Shown here in pieces: positions 1 to 7,977 of a stretch of 64,000 bases of DNA. The stretch comes from Paenibacillus woosongensis (lineage in GTDB: Bacteria > Bacillota > Bacilli > Paenibacillales > Paenibacillaceae): the NCBI RefSeq assembly GCF_030122845.1, contig NZ_CP126084.1:4922501-4986500 (forward strand). The letters are read 5' to 3'. Under the pieces are notes generated by a model. The model saw nothing but the letters and a program-made list of their open reading frames with translations. It had not been told where the DNA came from and ran no database searches. Made by a program: the position numbers and the translations under genes. Positions within the stretch are counted from its first letter, which is position 1. Each line of letters starts with the position of its first letter.

Positions 1-203
1 GAGTCGGAAGCGGTTCCCTGACCAGAGCTTTCTCCAGCAGCATTGCCCTGCCCTTCGTTCCCATTTGACGGGTTAGCACCCGGTTGGGACACTGCGGCCG
101 AATTATCCGGCTGCGGTGGCGTATCCTCCTTACCGCAAGCCGTTATGGCGATTGCAGCCAGTATGCAAATCAACAAGATCGATAAGATCCTTCTCTCTTT
201 CAC
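1..203 (-). CDS. Lipoprotein, N-terminal part (cut by window edge)
   Basis: The first 67 codons run off the left edge of the window. Translation starts at a GTG preceded by a GGGGGAGAGGG ribosome binding site. The product begins with a basic n-region (MKERR), a hydrophobic core of about 15 residues and a lipobox ending ITAC-G, so the mature protein should start at Cys23 and be anchored to the outer face of the membrane. After the cysteine comes a hydrophilic linker rich in Gly, Ser, Asn, Pro and Gln, as is common in Gram-positive lipoproteins before a folded domain. The functional domain lies outside the window, so no role is proposed. It is downstream of and codirectional with the DEAD-box helicase gene, 108 bases away. 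Confidence 0.75.
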   Translation of the reverse strand, partial: MKERRILSILLICILAAIAITACGKEDTPPQPDNSAAVSQPGANPSNGNEGQGNAAGESSGQGTASD

Positions 204-311
204 TTTGCCCTCTCCCCCTAACCTCTTCCCCTCAAGGACGAGGCATTATTTCTATGTTTAAAACGTATTTTAGCCACACTTTGTTGCGTTTCAACATCAA
301 GCCGACTGTAT

Positions 312-1712
312 TTACCGCCCCCGGCGCCCTCCCCGTTCCGATCTGCCGCGCCGGCCGCCGCTGTCGCTGCGGGAGGCGTGTCCGCTTCTCGTATTAGATG
401 GCTTAGCGCCCCTAGCCTGGGTGGACCGGGTGGATTGACGTTCACGGCTGCCCTTCCCGCTGCCTTGGCCGCGGCGCCCTTCGCCTGCTCTTCCGCCTGC
501 CGGCTTCCTGCCTTCAGGCCGTCTTCCTTTTCCGGCGGAATCCTTGGATTCCCGACTGCCTGCCGTATCCCGGCTCACAGAAGCTGCTGTTTCGCTCTTC
601 TCCTGACGGCGCCGTTCCAGCTTCATCCCTATGCCCCGTTCAATATGGCGCAGTGCATCGATATCTCGCGGAGAAGCAAAGGTTATCGCCACCCCTTTCC
701 CGCCAGCCCGGCCCGTACGGCCGATCCGGTGGATGTAGCTGTCCACATCCTGCGGAATATCATAATTAAACACATGGGTTACGCCTTCAACATCGATGCC
801 TCTGGCCGCTACATCGGTAGCAACGAGCAGCTCCAGTTTCGCATCGCGGAATGCGCGCATCACCTGCTCCCGTTTGGATTGGGATAAATCCCCGTGCAGC
901 TCGTCGGAGGCAAACCCGGCCTCCTGCAAAGCTTCGTTCAGCTTGCTCGCACGCCGCTTCGTCCGGCAGAAGATGACCGCCAGATAAGGGCGATGGGTGC
1001 GGATGAGCTCGATCAAAGCCCCCTGCTTGCCACGGTCCGTGCATTCCACGAGAATTTGGCGGATACTGTCCAGCGTGACACGGGAGGTCTCTGCGATGCG
1101 GATATCCCGCGGCCGGTCCATGTATGACCGGGCAAGCCGCTTGACATTGTCCGGCATCGTCGCGGAAAACAGCATGGTCTGGCGGTTTTTCGGTACCATA
1201 TGAATAATCGCCTCTACTTCGGCCAGGAAGCCCATATGCAGCATCTGGTCCGCTTCATCGAGCACGAGCATGCGTACAGCACCCAGCGTCAGCGAACCGC
1301 GGCGCAAATGATCCAGCAATCGGCCCGGTGTACCGATGACCAGTTGGGTGCCATTGTGCAATTTGCGAAGCTGCCGCTCCACATCTTGTCCTCCATACGC
1401 AGCGAGAATCGATATCCCCTCGCGGGCAGCAGCCAGCTTGCGCGCCTCCGCCGTAATTTGAATGGCCAATTCCCGGGTTGGCGTGATGATCAGCGCCTGT
1501 GGGTCAGGGCGATCCGCCTTCAGCTTGTCCATGATCGGCAGCAGGAATGCCAGCGTCTTCCCTGTTCCCGTCTGGGCCTGGACAATCGCGTCCTCCCCTG
1601 CCAGCAGGACAGGAATAGCCTCCTCCTGTACTGGTGTCGGAGTGCTGATGCCATGATGTTGTAGCGTTCGAATAAGCTCAGGCGAAATGCCCCATTGATC
1701 GAAAGTCGTCAA
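312..1712 (-). CDS. DEAD-box ATP-dependent RNA helicase
   Basis: A cytoplasmic RNA helicase of 466 residues that unwinds short RNA duplexes using ATP. Motifs appear in the correct order: Q motif near residues 7-29, AQTGTGKT (46-53), PTRELA (78-83), GG, TPGR (128-131), DEAD (152-155), SAT (183-185), then ARGID and HRIGRTGR in the second RecA domain. The last 90 residues are a basic, disordered Arg/Gly/Ser tail with RGR and GGRRGR runs, typical of RNA-binding extensions in the CshA/CshB/DeaD group. The start is TTG, supported by GAGGTGG eight bases upstream. It follows the ThuA gene but a terminator separates them. The subfamily cannot be fixed from motifs alone, so no symbol is given. Confidence 0.95.
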   Translation of the reverse strand: MTTFDQWGISPELIRTLQHHGISTPTPVQEEAIPVLLAGEDAIVQAQTGTGKTLAFLLPIMDKLKADRPDPQALIITPTRELAIQITAEARKLAAAREGISILAAYGGQDVERQLRKLHNGTQLVIGTPGRLLDHLRRGSLTLGAVRMLVLDEADQMLHMGFLAEVEAIIHMVPKNRQTMLFSATMPDNVKRLARSYMDRPRDIRIAETSRVTLDSIRQILVECTDRGKQGALIELIRTHRPYLAVIFCRTKRRASKLNEALQEAGFASDELHGDLSQSKREQVMRAFRDAKLELLVATDVAARGIDVEGVTHVFNYDIPQDVDSYIHRIGRTGRAGGKGVAITFASPRDIDALRHIERGIGMKLERRRQEKSETAASVSRDTAGSRESKDSAGKGRRPEGRKPAGGRAGEGRRGQGSGKGSRERQSTRSTQARGAKPSNTRSGHASRSDSGGRRGRSERGGRRGR

Positions 1713-1766
1713 ATATATCCACCTCGTTATTTAGTATCCTGCTTTGTTTCAGGTTTTCCCTGCTTT

Positions 1767-1809
1767 AAAAAAGGCCGAACCCGCATCCAATCAGCGTTCC
1801 GGCCTTTTG
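1767..1809 (-). terminator. Rho-independent terminator after the ThuA-like gene
   Basis: AAAAGGCC/GGCCTTTT and GAAC/GTTC arms form a hairpin with a one-base bulge and a loop of about 15 bases. On the minus strand it is followed by a T-rich run. It lies between the ThuA-like stop and the helicase start. Confidence 0.75.
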
Positions 1810-1867
1810 TAGAAGGTTGTTTTGGTTCCGTGATTCAACGCGGTATAAAGCCGCGCTTCAAATCCGC

Positions 1868-2506
1868 TTAGCCCGGCGACCTTGCCGCCCACTTCGCTGC
1901 CTGCAGCACGAGCTTGCGATACTCTGGATGCTGGAACACAGCCTGATCGCGTCCTGGAAGAAGATAGACTACACGGCCAAGCCCATAGCTATGCGCCCAA
2001 GCCGCCGGGTGCCATTCTCCATCCATCTCGTATTCCAGCAAAATCGTCGTTTCGCAAAACGGATCAAACTCAAACCGGTATGGCTCGTCCTCGATTTCAA
2101 AGGGCGAAATGTCAAGCATGATGTCATGATCCGGCGCTGTCACGCGCATCTGCAATTTCTGCAAGGAAGGATGCGATACGTTGCGGGCGCCAATGAGCTG
2201 GGCAATCTCGTATTTCTTTTGCAAAACAATGCCGTTATGAAGAACTAACAGTCCGCGCCCGCCGCTAATGCAGGACAGAAGACCTGAGGTCTGCTTGGAG
2301 GACAGCTTCTCCCTCCAACTGTCGTGATAGGAAATGCAGAGGTCGAACGACTGCAAATTGCTTTCCTCAAGCATATGGTTGTTCTCTGTACATTGTACTG
2401 AAAAGCTGTCATTCAAAATATGGGTTATTTCCCGATCAACCCCTTGCAGGGGATAAAATTTAGGATGAGTATAATCACCAATCAGCAGCGCTCTTTTCTT
2501 GTTCAT
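1868..2506 (-). CDS. ThuA-like domain protein
   Basis: A 212-residue soluble protein resembling the ThuA family (named for trehalose utilisation), which has a class I glutamine amidotransferase-like fold without a proven reaction. Supporting features are the N-terminal strand ALLIGDYTHPKFYPL, the central GGRGLLVLHNG segment, and the C-terminal pattern in which GEWHPAAWAHSYGLGRVVYLLPGRD is followed by a helix with HPEYRKL. In ThuA proteins this last block (pAW-ygkGRVfyt-lGH) is the family hallmark, here with D in place of the usual H. GGAGGAG precedes the ATG. It is codirectional with hemD, 48 bases downstream of it, and may share its transcript. Its substrate is unknown. Confidence 0.8.
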   Translation of the reverse strand: MNKKRALLIGDYTHPKFYPLQGVDREITHILNDSFSVQCTENNHMLEESNLQSFDLCISYHDSWREKLSSKQTSGLLSCISGGRGLLVLHNGIVLQKKYEIAQLIGARNVSHPSLQKLQMRVTAPDHDIMLDISPFEIEDEPYRFEFDPFCETTILLEYEMDGEWHPAAWAHSYGLGRVVYLLPGRDQAVFQHPEYRKLVLQAAKWAARSPG

Positions 2507-2554
2507 GAATTGCTCCTCCTGTCCGTAAAGTCCCCATCCCCGGCAGGGCAGGGC

Positions 2555-3388
2555 TTATTTGCCAGCCAGCAGGGGATCGCTTTCGCCGGCGAAATAACGC
2601 GCTAGTTCAACAATCATGCTCCCCATTCGTTCTTCCTTCGGAGCGACTACGCGAGGAATTCCCGCTTCATACAGTCCCTGAGCGGTTACTTTACCTACGG
2701 CAACGGCGATTACCGGCCCGCGCAGCGCAGAGATCAGCTCGTCGAAGCGGCCTTGCTTCTCCGCATATTCCAGCAGAAACCTTACCTGCGGACTGCTTGT
2801 AAAGGATACGGCATCAACTTTCCCCTCCACAATATCCAGCAATAGGCGGTTTAAGTCCTCCTCCGGGGGCGCAATATGACGATAAGGCAATATTTCCGTG
2901 CAGACCGCCCCCTGTTGCTCAAGCCATTCCACCAGCTTTGGCGCACGGTCGCCGTATAACTGCAGCAATACCGTAGCACCCTTCAATTCATATGCGGCCA
3001 GCTCGCGGATCAGTCCATCCGTGCTGCCGTCATCGTCGCGGACATGAGGCGTCAACTGGCGCTTCTTCAAAACATTCACCGTCTTATACCCCCGCGCGGC
3101 GATGCGCGAATTAGAGAGATTGGCCAGCAACACCTCCAGCAGCCCCATCTCCTCGGCCATCTCGAACAGAGCATTAAGCCCAATTCCCGTGGTAAAAATA
3201 GACCAGTCCGGAGGTTGGCTCACCCACGTCCGTATCCCCTGCCGCAGCTTCTCGTCTTCCAAAAACACAGTCCCCTGTGCTGGCCGGTAGAGCGGAATTC
3301 CGCCCATATTCTCGATCAGCTTGCCCAGCTCCTCGGCACGGCGAGGCCCGGTCAGCGCAATTCGCTTGCCTTCTAATCTTCTAGCCAC
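2555..3388 (-). CDS. hemD: Uroporphyrinogen-III synthase family protein
   Basis: Related to HemD, which cyclises hydroxymethylbilane to uroporphyrinogen III in tetrapyrrole synthesis. The two-lobed pattern is visible: an N-terminal lobe starting GKRIALTGPRRAEEL, a central ATVLLQLYGDRAP segment and a second lobe with AVSFTSSPQVRFLLEYA and VIAVAVGKVTAQGLYEAGI. Sequence conservation in this family is low, so the fold call is firmer than the activity. It is not next to hemA, hemC or hemB here, so it may be a second paralogue or serve sirohaem or nitrite-reductase haem. I chose the GTG at 3388 because GGGGGTAGAG sits just upstream; an ATG nine codons earlier (3415) has no visible ribosome binding site. 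Confidence 0.85.
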   Translation of the reverse strand: MARRLEGKRIALTGPRRAEELGKLIENMGGIPLYRPAQGTVFLEDEKLRQGIRTWVSQPPDWSIFTTGIGLNALFEMAEEMGLLEVLLANLSNSRIAARGYKTVNVLKKRQLTPHVRDDDGSTDGLIRELAAYELKGATVLLQLYGDRAPKLVEWLEQQGAVCTEILPYRHIAPPEEDLNRLLLDIVEGKVDAVSFTSSPQVRFLLEYAEKQGRFDELISALRGPVIAVAVGKVTAQGLYEAGIPRVVAPKEERMGSMIVELARYFAGESDPLLAGK

Positions 3389-3572
3389 TTCTCTACCCCC
3401 GTATTCAGCTATCATTGCCAGCAGCTTCGTTTAACATAAGCTTAAACGACACAGGGGGTTAAGTAAATCGTTCTATTGCATCTTTCTCGTTAGAATGAAT
3501 TCCGGCTGTTGCATTTATGCATCCAACTTTAGAATCAGGAACATCTAGAAAAAATCCCGCTTTAAACTCGAA

Positions 3573-3614
3573 AATGCCGCCCCGCCATCGTTTAACCGAC
3601 GGCGAGACGGCATT
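3573..3614 (-). terminator. Strong terminator of the chemoreceptor gene
   Basis: An 18-base-pair stem (a few G-U pairs in RNA) closes a six-base GUUAAA loop. On the minus strand it is followed by TTTT. It lies 28 bases past the chemoreceptor stop codon. Confidence 0.85.
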
Positions 3615-3641
3615 CCATTGTCTTAGCAGGCCTAATTCCAT

Positions 3642-4883
3642 TTAGGATTTTCGCAATCTGAACTTACCCGACATCTCTTCCAGCTGCCCCGCAATCGAGG
3701 ACAACTGGGTCGTAGAAGACGCGATTTCCTGAATCGAAGCGAGCTGCTCCTCGGCGGCTGCGGAAATCGCCCCGACATTGTCCGCACCTTCTTCCGTAAT
3801 GTTGCGGATTTCGGAGATAATCTGCGACACTTTCCCGGCCCCCTGCGTTAATTCCCGGGCCGAGCCGGACACCTCTTCGATTTTGGCTGCTGCTCCGCGT
3901 ACGGCTCTGCGGATGCGCGAGAAGCTGCGGCCGGATATATCGACGGCAACAATGCCTTCCTCTACGCCCTTCTTCGCATTCTCCATCGATTCCAGCGCCC
4001 GCTGTACTTCCGTTTGAACACCGTCAATAAGCTCCTCAATCTGATGGGCGTAGCTCTCAGAGCCTTCGGCAAGCTTCCGGACTTCCGATGCGACAACGGC
4101 AAACCCGCGCCCTTCCTCCCCGGCTCTTGCTGCTTCAATCGATGCGTTCAAGGCAAGCAGATTGGTCTGCTGGGCGATTCCTGTAATGACACCGACAATC
4201 CCGCCGATATTCTCGGTATGCTCGTTCAAGGTTTGAATGACCCCGCCGAGCTCATCGACCGTTTGATGAATATACTCGATTTTTTCAACGACGCTGAGAA
4301 CAGACGTATTTCCTTCTTCAGCCACGGCTGTAGTCTGCTCCATCGTCTCGCTGACCTCTTGAATATGGCCCGATATCGCCGCGGCTTGCCGTGAAATATC
4401 CTCGACACCTTCTACCCCGCGAATCATATTATGCGTTTGGCGTTCACTGCCAGAAGCCACTTCCTGTATAGCCTGAGTTACATGCTCGATCGCTCGGGTC
4501 GTCTGGTCTGCGCTTGCCGACAGCTGGTTCGCCGATAAGCTGACCTGATTGGACGCTTGCTGCATCTCCGTCAGCATAACATTCCATTGATCGACCGCTT
4601 CCTGCAGCCGCTTGGCCACTATGCCGATCTCATCATTACGCTCGGCTCCGCTGACCCGCTCCGACAAATCGCCTCCGCTAATTTTCTGAATAGATGCACT
4701 TAAGCGTTGAAGCGGGCCTGTTATGCTTCGAATCAATAACGCAGACACCAACAAAGCAAACACAACAGACACTACAGCCACGATCCATTTCATGGACTCA
4801 TCCAGCAGCAGCAGTAACACCACAGGAACGGCGGCAATCAATAGACTAGCCATAAATAATGAAAACGTTACGCGCCTTTTCAT
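3642..4883 (-). CDS. Methyl-accepting chemotaxis protein without a sensor domain
   Basis: A membrane chemoreceptor of 413 residues. Two hydrophobic helices (about 6-27 and 33-53) are joined by only a few residues (DESMKW), so there is no extracytoplasmic ligand domain. A HAMP domain follows ([12 protein letters not shown] to about 105), then a long coiled-coil signalling domain. The hairpin tip is seen in [38 protein letters not shown], the region that binds CheA and CheW. Methylation-type Glu/Gln/Ser/Ala helices flank it. Such receptors may sense membrane state, cytoplasmic cues or a partner protein. The gene stands alone with its own terminator. Confidence 0.93.
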   Translation of the reverse strand: MKRRVTFSLFMASLLIAAVPVVLLLLLDESMKWIVAVVSVVFALLVSALLIRSITGPLQRLSASIQKISGGDLSERVSGAERNDEIGIVAKRLQEAVDQWNVMLTEMQQASNQVSLSANQLSASADQTTRAIEHVTQAIQEVASGSERQTHNMIRGVEGVEDISRQAAAISGHIQEVSETMEQTTAVAEEGNTSVLSVVEKIEYIHQTVDELGGVIQTLNEHTENIGGIVGVITGIAQQTNLLALNASIEAARAGEEGRGFAVVASEVRKLAEGSESYAHQIEELIDGVQTEVQRALESMENAKKGVEEGIVAVDISGRSFSRIRRAVRGAAAKIEEVSGSARELTQGAGKVSQIISEIRNITEEGADNVGAISAAAEEQLASIQEIASSTTQLSSIAGQLEEMSGKFRLRKS

Positions 4884-5015
4884 TCAATTCAGTTCCTTTC
4901 CTTCATAGATTTGAACCTAACTTTTGACCCTAACCTGTTTTGCTTGTATATGTAATATTTATATTGTTATATTCGACATAAATCGCATATTTTCCTTTTT
5001 CGACAACGACGCATA

Positions 5016-5044
5016 AAACCGCTCGGCCGATAAGCGAGCGGTTT
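5016..5044 (-). terminator. Terminator after the winged-helix regulator
   Basis: AAACCGCTCG and CGAGCGGTTT form a perfect 10-base-pair stem with a 9-base loop. The following T run is short on the minus strand. The hairpin could act in both directions. Confidence 0.7.
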
Positions 5045-5090
5045 GCATAATTTTAATAGTATGAGCACTATTCGTTTGTAGTCGGCTCCT

Positions 5091-5915
5091 TTAATCCGCC
5101 AAACGGTATCCGACCCCTCGGACAGTCGCGATATAAGTCGGATTCGCGGCCCTGTCGCCGAGCTTCTTGCGCAGGCTCTTGATGTGCACGTCCACTACGT
5201 TGCTCCCGCCCATAAAGGAGGTCTCCCATACGTCAGCAAGCAGCTCTTCCCGGGACAGGACGCTCCCTTCATGATCCAGCAATTTAATCAGCAGCTCGTA
5301 TTCCGTCTTGGTCAGCTCGATAGCTATGCCGGACCGGTACACCTGCATCTTCTTGCGGTCGATCCAAAGATCTTTATAAGTTGACGTTCCCCCGGCTGGT
5401 AAAGCACCGGAAGCTGGACGATGATTGCTTGTGCGGATAATCCGCTGAACATGGTACAGTATCTCATGCGGCGAGGAAGGCCAGACGAGGAGCTCGAGGT
5501 GCATTAAGCTCGGGTCCATTTGCGATAGCATCGCCTCGTTCACCAGCAGCAGGGAAGGGACATCTTCGAGATCCTGCAGCATTCGCTTGGTAAGCATCGA
5601 AACCTCTTCACTGCCCCGATAAGCCGTCAAGTCAAAGATAACAAGATCGGCAGCCAGAGCATTGCGGAGGCCCTGCTCCAAATGATGAAATACAAGGACA
5701 TCGAAGCAGCCTACCGACAGATCCCTTACAAGCTCATAAATTTCGCTGGGAAATGGGCTGACGAGGATAACGCGCTGCGTCACCGGACATGCTTGAGGAT
5801 AATCATTACCGAACAGCTGCTCATTGTATCCAAGCCCTTGCTCTGGGCGCCTAAACGGAGTAACCGATCCGCTCTGTACTCTTTTCTTTACTTCTTCTGC
5901 CTGCATTCTGGGCAC
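5091..5915 (-). CDS. OmpR-type winged-helix regulator with degenerate receiver
   Basis: A 274-residue DNA-binding protein. The C-terminal 100 residues are a clear OmpR/PhoB winged helix: IELTKTEYELLIKLLDHEGSVLSREELL, VVDVHIKSLRKKL and the wing TVRGVGYRL. The middle section (about 45-165) has receiver topology, including a possible phospho-acceptor Asp in LVIFDLTAYRG. However, the acidic pair normally found after strand 1 is replaced by VILVSPFP, and the conserved Lys near strand 5 is absent (SLLLVNEA). It may therefore act without phosphorylation. The GTG start lies inside perR, overlapping it by 28 bases, which suggests translational coupling. An ATG three codons later is an alternative start. 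No histidine kinase is adjacent. Confidence 0.82.
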   Translation of the reverse strand: MPRMQAEEVKKRVQSGSVTPFRRPEQGLGYNEQLFGNDYPQACPVTQRVILVSPFPSEIYELVRDLSVGCFDVLVFHHLEQGLRNALAADLVIFDLTAYRGSEEVSMLTKRMLQDLEDVPSLLLVNEAMLSQMDPSLMHLELLVWPSSPHEILYHVQRIIRTSNHRPASGALPAGGTSTYKDLWIDRKKMQVYRSGIAIELTKTEYELLIKLLDHEGSVLSREELLADVWETSFMGGSNVVDVHIKSLRKKLGDRAANPTYIATVRGVGYRLAD

Positions 5916-6277
5916 ACCCCCCCAAATACAACATGGGCATGATGCACGTCATATCCGGTCTCCTTGGCTACATCAGCGCTCCAGTCCTCCGGAACCTTCG
6001 ACATGACTTCATCCACTCTGCCGCACACCTCGCACAGAATATGCTGGTGATCATCCAGCTTGGCGTCATAACGGCTTGCGGCCTCGCCCAGCTTCAATTC
6101 ACGGATCAGCTCTTTGTCGGTTAAGTATCTGAGCGAATTATATACCGTGCCGTATGCAAAATTATAACCCTGTTCGACAAGACGGTTCATTACTTCCGCC
6201 GCAGTCGGGTGGTCATTCGCATTGCGGACGACATCGTAAACTGCTTTGCGCTGCGTCGTTAAATTTAGTGATTTCAT
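5888..6277 (-). CDS. perR: PerR-type peroxide-sensing Fur-family repressor
   Basis: A metal-dependent repressor of 129 residues from the chosen start. The winged helix is TTQRKAVYDVVRNANDHPTAAEVMNRL with GTVYNSLRYLTDKELI. The regulatory metal site is represented by the DHPTA His and by YDAKLDDHQHILCEVCG. The structural zinc site uses CEVC and CPEC. In PerR, Fe-bound His residues are oxidised by H2O2 and the protein leaves DNA. The ATG at 6277 is preferred because AAGGA sits upstream; the ATG at 6289 falls directly on that ribosome binding site. The promoter carries a 13/15 match to the PerR box, so it is probably autoregulated. A similar box lies in front of katA in this window. Fur or Zur cannot be fully excluded from sequence, but the linkage favours PerR. 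Confidence 0.88.
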   Translation of the reverse strand: MKSLNLTTQRKAVYDVVRNANDHPTAAEVMNRLVEQGYNFAYGTVYNSLRYLTDKELIRELKLGEAASRYDAKLDDHQHILCEVCGRVDEVMSKVPEDWSADVAKETGYDVHHAHVVFGGVCPECRQKK

Positions 6278-6305
6278 ATATAGAATCATTCCTTATGATT
6301 TGTTT

Positions 6306-6342
6306 TTAGAATTAGTATAAGTCTTATTATACAATTCGTCAA
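6306..6342 (-). promoter_or_regulatory. perR promoter with PerR-box operator over the -10
   Basis: On the minus strand TTGACG (6337-6342) is followed after exactly 17 bases by TATACT (6314-6319). The 15-base sequence TTAGAATTAGTATAA (6306-6320, plus strand) matches the PerR consensus TTATAATNATTATAA at 13 of the 15 positions. It covers the -10 and the predicted start site, as expected for autorepression. Confidence 0.75.
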
Positions 6343-6454
6343 GCTGGTCTGTCCCTGCTCCGGCTCACCCCCCGGAAAAATTCAATTTCTGCATGGGAAC
6401 AGCCGGTCCATTCACATAATAAGACTATAATTCTGACCAAAAGGATGGATACCG

Positions 6455-6877
6455 ATGTTCGTGAAAAAATATGCGATTACCATTTTGTTTACCTTGTTAT
6501 GCGCTGCATTTAGCATGTGGGTTGATATCCGAACCGGCTTTCCATGGAACACCATTTTTATAAACACGAGCCATTCCTTCTTCACGGGTGCAGAAAAATG
6601 GGCTGCTAGTGCTATGCTCCTGCTTCTCGTTGTACCCGACATGTTCCGTGCTATGTATGCGAAAAAGAAAAATCCGGCCGGCAAGTCAACTTCCACCACC
6701 GCCAACCCCTCCGCCGCTTCCGGGGCCGCTTCGGGGAACTTCGTATCCGGCTCCGGAACCGCCTTCAGTTCCGGTATGGGCAGTCCCAGCGGCACTAGTG
6801 CCGGCTCCGCCCATTATCCCGTCCCCGGCTCCTGTCCCGAATCCCCCGCCGGTTCCGGTTCCGGCTCCGGGTCTTGA
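6455..6877 (+). CDS. Small membrane protein with low-complexity tail
   Basis: A 140-residue protein of unknown function. AAAGGATGG lies six bases before the ATG. Residues 5-22 and 50-64 are hydrophobic and look like two transmembrane helices separated by an aromatic, polar loop (WVDIRTGFPWNTIF). After a basic MYAKKKN stretch, the last 65 residues are low-complexity Ser/Gly/Ala/Pro/Thr. That tail lies antisense to the Gly-rich C-terminus of the germinant receptor gene from the other side, overlapping it by 192 bases. The N-terminal part has normal protein composition, so I consider the gene real, but the tail length is uncertain. TATAAT at 6426-6431 could be its -10, without a clear -35. Confidence 0.6.
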   Translation: MFVKKYAITILFTLLCAAFSMWVDIRTGFPWNTIFINTSHSFFTGAEKWAASAMLLLLVVPDMFRAMYAKKKNPAGKSTSTTANPSAASGAASGNFVSGSGTAFSSGMGSPSGTSAGSAHYPVPGSCPESPAGSGSGSGS

Positions 6878-7963
6878 ACGGAAAATAAACTTGCGAATTA
6901 CAGCTGCAATCAGAAGGATTAACGGGAGCACAATGAAAAATATCGGATCGACCAGATACAGCATTTTTCCCCCTTTCGTTAAATGCTCGCTATATGAACG
7001 GGTTTCAAAAGCCGTCAGCGCCAAAATGATGAGAGTAAGCGGGTAAATTAATTTCTGGTACGGGATATTGAAAATATTCGATATCCCTATGACCGCTGCA
7101 AAGAAGTAAATGCAAATTTTGAAGTAGATGCCAATAATAAACGCCATAACGACAAAGATATCTGGCCGCTGAATGAAGTCGGAGATTGAAGCCTTCCCGA
7201 CCATAATCAACATGGGAAAATAAGATCGCTCGGCAAGATCAGCCCCCAGCACGGCTACTGTCGTCGCCACGGCTAAACTAAGTATAAGGCCGGTAAATAA
7301 AAGGGCTAAATAACCGGCTTTAACCCCCTTTTTGGGATGATTCAGGAACGGCAGCAGCATGTTGAACGCAATGACCTCTGCAAATGGGAACTGATAATTT
7401 GTTCTGGACACCGCTCGGAGCAGCGGACCTATGCCGCCGCCCAGCACAGGCAACAGCCGATTAATATCGACAATGTGCGCGAAAGCAATGAGAAGCAGGT
7501 TTAGCGCACCGATCATCATCATGACTGTCAATAGGATCAGAGCCGTTCGGGCGAGCACCTCCAGCCCTTTATGTATCGTATAAGCAACAGTAATCATCAT
7601 GAGCATATTAACAATAAAAACGGGAGTTTCCCGCAGCGTCGTGGCAATGACCAGCAACCCGCCGTCCATTAAATCCCTTGATGCCTTATACAAGAAAAAT
7701 ACCATATAGCTGATTCCAGCCAAGGTTCCCAGGTATTTACCAAGCAGCAGTTTATCATATTCCGTAGGCAGCATATTGGGGAACCACAGGTACAGCATCG
7801 AATAGCCGGCATACAGCAAAATTCCGATGACCATCCCGAGCAGAACGGCCAGCCACTCGTCCTTGCCGGCTTCCATTCCCAAATTGACGACAAGTCCCGT
7901 ACCCAGCTCAAACAAGACTATTAACGAAAATATTTGCAAAGGAGTGATTTTGATTTTCTCCAC
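6686..7963 (-). CDS. Germinant receptor B subunit, spore germination permease (GerAB/GerKB type)
   Basis: An inner-spore-membrane protein of the GerAB family, related to amino acid permeases, that forms the germinant-binding subunit of a Ger receptor. About ten hydrophobic helices fill residues 10-360 and include family-like segments LQIFSLIVLFELGTGLVV and FPFAEVIAFNMLLP. Members are usually about 365 residues. This one has 425 because of a 60-residue Gly/Ala/Thr/Ser tail after FIFRSRPG. The GTG start follows GGGAGG, which begins right after the gerC stop. It is the last gene of a gerA-gerC-gerB operon, the order found in B. subtilis gerK. Transcription in the forespore is expected but I saw no convincing sigma-G promoter. 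Confidence 0.9.
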   Translation of the reverse strand: MEKIKITPLQIFSLIVLFELGTGLVVNLGMEAGKDEWLAVLLGMVIGILLYAGYSMLYLWFPNMLPTEYDKLLLGKYLGTLAGISYMVFFLYKASRDLMDGGLLVIATTLRETPVFIVNMLMMITVAYTIHKGLEVLARTALILLTVMMMIGALNLLLIAFAHIVDINRLLPVLGGGIGPLLRAVSRTNYQFPFAEVIAFNMLLPFLNHPKKGVKAGYLALLFTGLILSLAVATTVAVLGADLAERSYFPMLIMVGKASISDFIQRPDIFVVMAFIIGIYFKICIYFFAAVIGISNIFNIPYQKLIYPLTLIILALTAFETRSYSEHLTKGGKMLYLVDPIFFIVLPLILLIAAVIRKFIFRSRPGAGTGTGGGFGTGAGDGIMGGAGTSAAGTAHTGTEGGSGAGYEVPRSGPGSGGGVGGGGS

Positions 7964-7977
7964 TTCGCTATGCCTCC

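Noticed and set aside
3459-3641. 60-residue open frame after the chemoreceptor gene
   Set aside because: It is mostly the strong terminator hairpin of the chemoreceptor gene and lacks a ribosome binding site.
6412-6795. 127-residue minus-strand frame near gerB
   Set aside because: It reads the antisense of the small membrane protein gene and has no ribosome binding site; composition changes abruptly along it.
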